DNA from: Cycas panzhihuaensis | Taxonomy: Eukaryota > Cycadophyta | DNA length: 64,000 nt | Direction: 5' to 3' | NCBI GenBank assembly: GCA_023213395.1 | Contig: CM041465.1 | Span: 9,982,001-10,046,000 of the forward strand | Notes under the pieces: generated by a model | Database searches by the model: none | Told to the model about the DNA's origin: nothing | Seen by the model: only the letters and a program-made list of their open reading frames with translations | Translations under genes and position numbers: made by a program | Shown here: positions 56,480-64,000 of the stretch, in pieces | Numbering within the stretch: position 1 is the first letter of the stretch | Layout: every line of letters begins with the position of its first letter

Positions 56480-59400
56480 GCACATTTAGAAAAACTCCCA
56501 AGCCTTCCTTAAGTTTGTAATGCTTAGCCTTCCTTAAGTTTGTAATGCTTGATCTTTAACAATGCCTTTGTAAATATATCAGTAATTTAATCTTTTGTTC
56601 TGTAATGTACAAGTTCAATATGTCCTTCTTGAATTAGCTCTTAAATGTAGTGGTGTTTAATCTCAATGTGCTTTGTTCTTACATGTAAGACTCAATCTTT
56701 TGGTATTTGAATTGTACTTTGATTGTTGCAATGAATCACTATAGGATCACTTTTCCTTTGATGTAGATCTTCAAGTAATCTTTTAATCCAAATAGCTTCT
56801 TAACTTGTTACTTCAGGTACCTTGTATTTTGCTTCTATTATAGATAATGACACAGTGGGTTATTTTTTTGTATTCCAAGATATTGCTGCCAAACTAATGT
56901 TGAACATATAACTTGTGATAGATTTTCTATCTTCTATATCATTATCCCAATTTACATCAGAATAGCCAACCAGGCTACATTTGTTTGAAGAATTATAAAA
57001 AAGACCATGATCAATTATTCCTTTGATATATCTGAGAATTCTCTTAGCAACATTCTAGTGTTCTTGCTTAGGATTTGCCATGAACTTGGAAGTTAAATTA
57101 ATTGTATATGTTGTAGCTAGTCTTATATTAGTTAAGTAAATGAGATTTCTAATCAACTGACGATATAGAGTGGGATCAACTAACATGAATTCTTCATACT
57201 TACTAAGCTTTAATCTAACTTCAATAGGAGTGGCATAAGGATTACAATTGCTCATGTTAAATTTTCTTAAAATATCCATAGTATACTTGCTTTGAGACAT
57301 GTGTATTCTACTATTACCTTACCATACTTCAATTCTAAGAAAATAATGTAATTGTCCTAAGTCCATCATCTTGAATTTAGAATTCATATCATTTTTGAAT
57401 TCTTAGAGTAACTCATCATTATTACCAGTGTAAATTAAATCATCAACATACATTGTAACAATCAAAATAGAGTTCATTGAAGTTTTCATGTATAGATTTG
57501 AATCTGAGTTACTTCTTTGAAAACCCTTATCCTAAAGATATTTATCAATTCCTGTGTACTAAGCTCTTGGTGCTTATTTTAATCCATATAGAGCCTTTTT
57601 AAGTTTGCATACCAAATGTTCATGTCCCTTAACTTCAAAACCTTAAGGTTGGGAGACATAAATTTATTCATCGACATATCCATTGAGAAAGGTTGATTTA
57701 ACATCCATTCAATAGACCTTCCAACCAAGATGAGTAGCTAGAGATATAATACTCCTAATTGTGGTCATCTTAGTAACAGGAGCAAAGGTTTCTTCATAAT
57801 CTATATCTTCTTGTTGAGCATAGCCCTTTGCAACTAGTCTAGCTTTGTATTTGTCAAGTATACCATTAGCCTTATATTTAGTCTTATATATCTATTTGGT
57901 TCTAATAATATTCTTACCTAGTGGTAATTCAACCAAATCCCATGTTTTATTTCAACTTAAAGCATCAAATTCTGATTCCATTGCTTGAGTCCATTCATTA
58001 CTTTTTGTAGCTTCTTTAAAAGTCAGAGGTTCATCTTTCCGCATCACTTAAGACATCAATGCATAGTTTATCTTAGCTTGAGATCTCGAGAATCTCTTGT
58101 AAAAGTTACTATCTAGAATATTTCTAGGATCATGACTTCTTGTAACCCATTTTGGATCTAATAATTATTGTTGATTTGAACTTGTATCTTCAATCATATT
58201 TGTATTTGTTTTCCTTTCTGAGGCCCTAACCTCAATTATAACTTCCTTACCTTTATCATCTTCAATCTTATATTCACCATGTTCATAAAAAATAACATCT
58301 TTGTTTACAAAGAAAACCTTTGTGATTAGATCATATAGTCTATAGGCCTTTTGCTCACCAGAATAGCCTATAAAGATACACTTGATACTTTTTCTTTCTA
58401 ATTTTATTATTTTCTAATCAGGGATATGGGCATAAGTGATATAACCAAACACTCTTAGATTGCTTACATCATGCTTCTTTCCTATCCATGATTCTTCAGG
58501 AGTCACATCCTTGAATGCTTTGGTTGGACTTCTATTTAGTAAATATATAATAGTATTTATTGCTTCATCCCAAAAGGAGTCATTTAACCTTTTTTCTTTC
58601 AATATACATCTTGCCATTTCTATAATGGTCCTGTTCTTTCTTTCAACTATACCATTTTGTTGGGGAGTATAAGGAGTTATAAATTATCTCTTTATTCCAA
58701 CTTTCCTACAAAAAACTTTAAAATCATTAGAGGTAAATTCTCCCCCATTATTTGATTGAAGGATTTTTATTTTGAATCCACTTTATCTTTCAAACATAGC
58801 TCTAAACTCTACAAGTTTAAAAAATGTTTTTAATTTTTCCTTAAGGAAGTAAACCCAAATCTTTCTTGTGAAGTCATCAACCAAAATCATGAAATATATT
58901 TCTTTACCATGTGACACATTCTTCATGGGCCCACACAAGTTAACATGTACTAATTCTAGTGGAACTTGAGATTGAAAACTGGAATAAAAAAACATATTTC
59001 TATGTTGTTTCTAAAAACACATCCTTCATAGACATCATTATTGCTTTGAATGAATGAGAGACCTTTCACCATTTCTTTCTTTCTTAAGTTGATAAGGCTA
59101 CTATAATTTAAATGTCCATAGCAAAGATGCCATAGAGTATTAACAACACTGATTGAAGTATTTAATGCAATATTTTGGAGGCATAGAATTAATTTAAACA
59201 ACCTATCTTTAGTTATTTTCCCTTTAGCAACCAAAGAAAAATTTCTTTTCTTATCATAAATTTTGCATTCACCATTATCAAATACTAACCTGTATCTTTG
59301 CTCCATCATTTGACCAACTGACAATAGATTTCTCTTTAATCCAGGGATAAGCAATATATTATGAATATCTTTATTTTCTCTATCATCTATTTTAATGGGG

Positions 59401-59600
59401 ATAGTTCCTTTTCCTTGAACTTCTTGGGTATTATCATCTCCAAATACCACTTTCCCTTTCTAATCCTTATCCATTTTTGAAAAAGATTCAGTATTATAAG
59501 TCATATAAGTAGAGCATCTAGTGTCAATAAACCATTCATCATTTGTTAAAGAATTTTCCATTAAAGTAGTATAGAATAAGCTCTCACCTTTTGATGAATT
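56480..59600 (-). pseudogene. Element D protease, integrase, RT and RNase H
   Basis: Minus strand: protease remnant DTRCSTYMTY (~59515, DSG lost), then IPGLKRNLLSVGQMMEQ, integrase LWHLCYGHLNYSSLINLR (~59110), LVHVNLCGPMKNVSHGKE and LVDDFTRKIWVYFLKEK (~58870). PYTPQQNGIVERKNRTI keeps the catalytic Glu (~58650). Then WIGKKHDVSNLRVFGY, the RT with intact YVDDL near 57440 and SQSKYTMDILRKFNMSNCNP (57295). RNase H runs down to ~56480. Frameshifts and stops throughout; not functional. Confidence 0.87.
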
Positions 59601-60586
59601 ATCTTATGTATTTGTAATTATGTTTGTTGAATAATAGTTTCTAGACAGATGCCTATATTTACCACATCTATAACATTGAGGTCCATAACCTCTACCTCTT
59701 CCTTGAGAAGTACCTCTACCTAAAGATGAAGAATTCTAACATTTTCCTTGACTTGGTCTTAAAGAATTCTAGCCTCTACCTTGACTTGGTCCTAAAAATT
59801 TATAACTTCTTCCTTGACTTTGCCCTCTTGATCCTCCTCTTCAGTATTGAAGATTCTATTGCATATTTGCTTCTTGAGATTGATTCATTCCTTAAAAGAT
59901 TGTCTACTTAACTCTTTCCCTTAAATTAGTGGTTGAGGCTAAAGCTTGATCTAAATCTTTACTTATAGCATTATTTTTGCTCTTTTCTTCCACATTGAGT
60001 AATATAGACTATAATTGATTAACCTTTGTGGTAGACAAGTCCTTTGTTACTTCAATAATGGTCACAATATTCTTAAATATACTGATTTCACTTACACTTC
60101 TTAGTTTTTCTCAACCATTCTTTGTTCAGAAATATGTTCTCTAAAATATACCATTTGATTAACTAGATCTTTCATCTTTATAATAAACTTATTAATTGAT
60201 TCTATAGGCATCATCCTTAAATTTTCATAGCTTAATCTCAAATTTTGAAGTCTTTGAGGTATAGCTTTTTTATAACCAGTCTTTAAGATATTCCATGCTT
60301 CATGGGAAGTAGTAGCTCCATATATGTGAGAAAACATCTATTTAACTACTAATATATATATGATTGAAAGTGCATCATTATCCTTCCTTAAAATATCTTC
60401 CTTTTCTAACTCTTAATTAGATGTTAATTTTATATTAGGTGAGGTAGGTTAAGCTAGAGTAAATCCTTAAAAAATAATATTCCACAAACCCTTTGATTAT
60501 AAAATAACTTGTATTTATCTTGACCATGGTAGATAGTCAGAACCATTAAACTTTGGTAATAACTTCCCAATTTGATATGCTGCCAT
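59601..60586 (-). pseudogene. Element D gag
   Basis: ATG at 60586 opens MAAYQIGKLLPKFNGSDYLP. The core continues as FSHIYGATTSHEAWNILK, RLQNLRLSYENLRMMPIESI and FIIKMKDLVNQM (60337-60101), typical copia Gag. The zinc knuckle CYRCGKYRHLSRNY near 59660 has its last Cys changed to Tyr. Stops break the frame. Confidence 0.85.
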
Positions 60587-61636
60587 TATCTCCTACTTCC
60601 CAGGTGCTAACAAAGGTAGCTTATAATGAAATCAAGAGGATAATATGCACATTATGAAGAAGGAAAACTCATATGAAATTACACTTGATTAAGAATAAAG
60701 GCCAAGAGTTTTATAAAATTGATACAGAAAACTAATCAACTTATATATATCAAAGTAGCAGGCTTTGAATCAATATTCTTATATAGAATTCAAAATATAA
60801 ACAAAGAATAAATACTTTGAATAAAGTAAAATTAAAATAGAATTAAGGAGCAATGTCCTTCACCTTTAATTCCTAATTGAATGAGGTTTGTAAATGGCTC
60901 AAAATTGCTATACAACACAATAGCTTGGTTTGCAACAATAATTAACAAATAGAATGTATGCGACTTGATCTAATTAAACTTAATTAAACTATTGAAAATT
61001 GGTAGTGAATGAACAAATATAAATTTATTATGATAGCTATGGTGGTAGCTAAATGAAGAAAACAAACTAGAATGCTTTAAAAGATCGACTGATCAAATAC
61101 GAATACAGCCAATAGGTGAGCAAAGAGCAGGGTTTATAGATTTATCACATGGATGAAGAGTCAAAGATGGAAGGCCAATAGAAAACACAAATAATAAAAG
61201 ATAAAATTAGAAGGAGGGCTAGCAGAAAAATGCAAATAATGCACAAAATAATGATCATATGTATATTTAAATCTGGCACCAAGATAGAAGGTAAAATAAC
61301 TCGATGGCAATAATAGTCATCTCAAAGAGAATTTCACAATATAAAAACGAATAAGAATAGAGTAATAATACAAAAAGATATTAATAAAAAATGAATAATG
61401 ATTAAAAAATACCTTTCATTGGGCAGAAGCAAAGAAGAATGGAAATATCGAATGGAGATAATGGGGAATATGAACAATGTCGGAAGCTCTAATAAGGATT
61501 TCAATCGAACTGAAGATATCACTCCTTAAATAATGACAAGTACAATAGCGCCTCCTTAGTTTAGACTCTAAGAGGACACATCTTTTTTGAACATAATGAT
61601 ATTGCAAATAAAGTAAGCTCTTCAAACCTAGGACAC
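60587..61636 (-). other. Element D leader
   Basis: About 1 kb between PBS and gag, AT-rich, no domain seen. Like F, this is long for a copia element. Confidence 0.45.
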
Positions 61637-61646
61637 TTTGATACCA
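61637..61646 (-). other. Element D primer-binding site
   Basis: Minus strand tggtatcaaag right after the LTR end cctaca; tRNA-Met type. The motif runs slightly beyond this span. Confidence 0.8.
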
Positions 61647-61835
61647 TGTAGGAATCGAATAACTCAAACAATTGAGTGAAAAACACCAGGATTGCAGATA
61701 ATATCACAAGATACCTTCAATTAAATTGACTGAATTTTACAAAGTATATTATGCTTTATATACTCAAACTCATGAGTATAAAGATTTGTAAGTTGGCCAC
61801 TAATACAAATGTACATTACAAATTATTTTCCAATT
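61647..61835 (-). repeat. Element D 5' LTR
   Basis: Matches 56261-56467 apart from a small internal duplication there. The outer end (aattgg on the minus strand for tgttag) is mutated. Confidence 0.85.
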
Positions 61836-62026
61836 ATAGAAACATACTTCCATGTACCTTTAGGTATATAGGAGGACCTATTTAGGTCCTAAATCCTTCC
61901 TGGCCTAGGAAAACTACTAGTTATCGAAGTTTTGTAGTGTAATGGTTAGCGATTAGTGCCATGAAGCTACCTACTCTAAACTTCTACATCAAACATTTAT
62001 TGGCATGCTTGCAAGACCAAGCACAC

Positions 62027-62122
62027 CTTGTATAGCGGTTGGTAGAGTAACTTTAATCTCATACCCTACTTCACCTACTCCATTTTTAAGTTCAAATTAT
62101 AAGTCACATCATAAAAAAAAAA
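62027..62122 (+). ncRNA. Possible tRNA-derived SINE or tRNA pseudogene
   Basis: tagcggttggtagag (62033-62047) resembles the D-arm/A box of a tRNA (tagctcagttggtagag, two bases shorter). agttcaaatta (62089-62099) resembles a B box (ggttcaaatcc). A run of ten A follows within ~20 bases. The A-B distance (~56) suits a SINE or an intron-bearing tRNA relic. A second A-box-like stretch, tagtgtaatggttagc, lies at ~61936 without a clear B box. Confidence 0.3.
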
Positions 62123-62249
62123 TCAATTTTATTTACTACCTAAATTTAGAACCTGTCAACACAGTCAGAGTCATAAAAAAAAAAGGGAGACCAAAAAAAA
62201 AGAAGAGGAAGAAGATAATGAAAAAAAAGAAAAAAAGAAAAGAAAAAAA

Positions 62250-62372
62250 TAAGAGGAAGAAGAAAGAGAAAAATAAAAGATAAATAAGAGGAAGAAGAAA
62301 GAGAAAAATAAAAGATAAATAAGAGGAAGAAGAAAGAGAAAAATAAAAGATAAATAAGAGGAAGAAGAAAGA
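62250..62372. repeat. GA-rich 35-bp tandem repeat
   Basis: About 3.5 copies of a 35-bp unit beginning aaataagaggaagaagaaag, next to other A/G-rich DNA (62170-62250). The Lys/Arg and Phe/Ser frames here are artefacts of composition. Confidence 0.93.
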
Positions 62373-62399
62373 GGGAAAAAAAAAACTCCACTTAGTCAC

Positions 62400-62805
62400 T
62401 CTTCAAGGTGTAAGTTCATAGCCAAAAACTACCCTTACAACTCATATACCTTATTTCAATTAGCACATTATGTTGGTTATTTTACAATAGGTTAGTTTGT
62501 ACAAGCAATTTTCACACTTTTTAATACTAGGATTATTGGTGGGCCTACCACCTCAAACTCATCTTACATCTCATATACCCTATTTGGATGAGATTTTTGT
62601 GCTCCTTATAGTGGGCCAAATATCTTATTTATGTAATTTTTGGGGCCAATAGGTTATAGACACCCCACCCACTCTATTTACTCCCTTCTCTCTCCTATAA
62701 CAACTCCCTTGTTCTTACATCTCATTCTTTCTTAATCTGACCCACTTTGTCCATTTCCCTTCTTTTTGCTAATTCCCACTTCTTCACACCCCTTCTACAA
62801 CTCTA
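62400..62805 (+). other. Non-coding stretch before gypsy gag relic
   Basis: No domain recognised. It may be the LTR end and leader of the element whose gag begins at 62806, but I could not find its PBS or a second LTR copy. Confidence 0.4.
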
Positions 62806-64000
62806 ATGGCAGAAACACAAGGATAAAAAATTATGGAGTTAACTAATGACTTGTCTCTCTTCAAATAAGAGGTCACTAGTAAATTTGATGGCATACCTAC
62901 CAAATTAGATCTTGGTGGCACTAAATAAGAGATTCTAATACAAATCTAGTAGTTGTTGCATCCTTAACTCCATAGTACATGAGCTTCTAATATAATAGGT
63001 AACTAGCCTCCCCCCTTTTCAAGGAAGTAATATACTTATAAGAGGTTCTCCACCAAGGTAACCCTTCTTTCACCATGAAATCGATATTCCTATCTTTGAT
63101 CTAGATGTGAATAGAGAGTGTACTTAGAGCTAAATTAACAAGTTAGAATCTAATTTCACACTCTACCTAATGTTTGAGGAGAATCAACTCTTATATACCT
63201 CCATCCACCTAGATGGATAAGTCTACCATTGGCTCAACTAATGGAAACAAGAATATCCCTCTCACATAATATGGTCTTGCTTCACTAATTATTTCTTCAA
63301 ACAATATGAGGATAAATGGAGTCAATCTTTCTTCACACAACTTACTTGGCTTAAATAAACTACAATAGTAGAGGCTTATATAGATGAATTTCAAGATTTA
63401 TACAATTGCTCGTCATAAAGCCAAAACTTAGGTAAATAAATAATAATTGATATTTATATGGCTAGACTCTAAGATTGTATGTAGATGAAACTAAAGATAA
63501 TGGTAATCTACTCCCTCAAGGAAGCATTAAAGTGGGATTAAGTAGTAGAGGATAAATTTGTGGCAAATGGATCCTCAACTACTCATCAAGATAACCCTTG
63601 GTTCTCATACACTTGATAGTTACACCTAGCAAATGCGGCCTGATTTGATGATGTTGCCCATACTTAAACTGGCTTTGCACATCCTTAACTTTAACATAAT
63701 GATCCCACTTTCCCAATTATTAATTAGTAAAATAATTCCCATCTTCCAAAAGAGTATAAATTTCCTAAGCTAAAGCATAATGTCGACTATATACTAGCCT
63801 CTATATGCAGTGTGTAGAAAAATGGACTTCCATGTATGGTTATATTTGTAAAGCATGATGCGTGGTTTTTTCCATTAACCCATCTTTATCCCTTAATGAA
63901 TCCTTTGACTCTGACTCTAAGCATAAGGATAAAGATAAAACCCATGATGACTCTACCCTGGACCCTCACCTTGAAGTATCCCTATCCACTATCACCACCT
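62806..64000 (+). pseudogene. Ty3/gypsy gag relic (element I), runs off the window
   Basis: ATG 62806 opens MAETQG followed by a stop. The next recognisable parts are KFDGIPTKLDLGG, then EIDIPIFDLDV, LYTSIHLDG, VYHWLN*WKQEYPSHIIWSC, then FTNYFFKQYEDKWSQSFFTQ and LTWLK*TTIVEAYIDEFQDL near 63170-63405. This is the classic retrotransposon Gag core (WxxF..F..QY.. F..L..LKQ..TVEEYIxEFQ). The C-terminal part decays across frames. Stops are mostly TAA and TAG. It differs clearly from the Gag of A/B/C. The minus-strand frame at 63209-63394 is its shadow. Confidence 0.75.

Larger units (their letters stand above)
56261..61835 (-). mobile_element. Element D: Ty1/copia, minus strand
   Basis: LTRs of ~190-207 bp (56261-56467, 61647-61835) flank a reversed copia. 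On the minus strand: LTR, PBS tggtatcaaag, leader, gag, protease, integrase, RT, RNase H, polypurine tract, LTR. The left LTR has an internal duplication (..ccactaataca.. twice). No matching target duplication was found at the ends, so the outer edges may be damaged. Short LTRs would fit the Ale/Retrofit group, but the lineage is not established. Confidence 0.88.

Noticed and set aside
56261-61840. Target duplication for copia D
   Set aside because: ctgtt on the left and ataga on the right do not match; the outer LTR edge is mutated, so no claim is made.
62136-62399. Phe/Ser-rich membrane-like frames (81-87 codons)
   Set aside because: Produced by the GA-rich tandem repeat; no real hydrophobic protein.
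55412-64000. Search for the 3' LTR and target duplication (gagct) of element B
   Set aside because: No sequence like tatttcctggcttcc or the B/C LTR body was found, so B is left open on the right.
1-64000. Host protein-coding genes, rRNA, intact tRNA, CRISPR arrays, organellar DNA
   Set aside because: No supporting motifs; every strong domain belongs to a retrotransposon. The TG-rich, AT-rich and G-run repeats do not form CRISPR-like arrays.

Overview
The window looks like intergenic DNA from a large, repeat-rich land-plant nuclear genome. The evidence is plant-type Ty1/copia and Ty3/gypsy LTR retrotransposons, primer-binding sites matching plant initiator tRNA-Met, retrotransposons nested in one another, and heavy decay. 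I see no intact host gene. The species cannot be fixed from the sequence; a gymnosperm or another large-genome plant would fit. Almost every long open frame belongs to a dead element or is a shadow of one.

Layout. 1-104 is the end of a copia LTR. 360-1556 is a minus-strand gypsy gag relic, followed by AT-rich DNA and a microsatellite cluster (4857-5056). From 5348 to about 55411 lies one old Ty3/gypsy element, called B here. It resembles the Tat/Ogre lineage: long LTRs, an Ogre-like PBS and an antisense extra gene. Its 5' LTR (5348-6733 plus 26339-27521) is split by a TNT1/Tork-like copia element, K (6734-26338). K is itself interrupted in its integrase by a younger relative of B, element A (9207-23500, exact 5-bp target duplication gacac). 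B's internal region continues at 27522. It is interrupted in gag by a minus-strand copia, F (29937-36511), and just after pol by a third Tat-like element, C (41432-53449, exact duplication ccctc). B resumes at 53450 with a relic of the antisense gene and is cut off at 55411 by other LTR material. The right end holds a copia LTR+PBS relic (55412-55580), a minus-strand copia, D (56261-61835), a possible tRNA-derived SINE, a GA-rich tandem repeat and a plus-strand gypsy gag relic (62806-64000).

The most interesting part is the A/B/C family. From A (3' region), B (full pol) and C (gag to IN) the ancestral plan can be inferred: LTR, PBS, a conserved N-terminal extension fused to gag, protease, RT, RNase H, integrase, an antisense gene with plant-mobile-domain (PMD) motifs and at least one intron, a palindrome cluster, a separate sense-strand archaeal-type RNase H reading frame (seen only in A), and the LTR. 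A palindrome with the same core lies upstream of the antisense gene in A and in the U3 of both LTRs of C. The equivalent LTR patch in A is also palindromic and is almost completely different between its two LTRs, which otherwise differ by only a few percent.

All elements carry disabling changes. Many are C-to-T or G-to-A changes (Gln to TAG, Trp to TAG/TGA), as expected for long-methylated plant DNA. A has lost about 2.2 kb of RT-RNase H-IN, leaving an in-frame RT-IN fusion. C has lost everything from mid-IN to 199 bp inside its 3' LTR.
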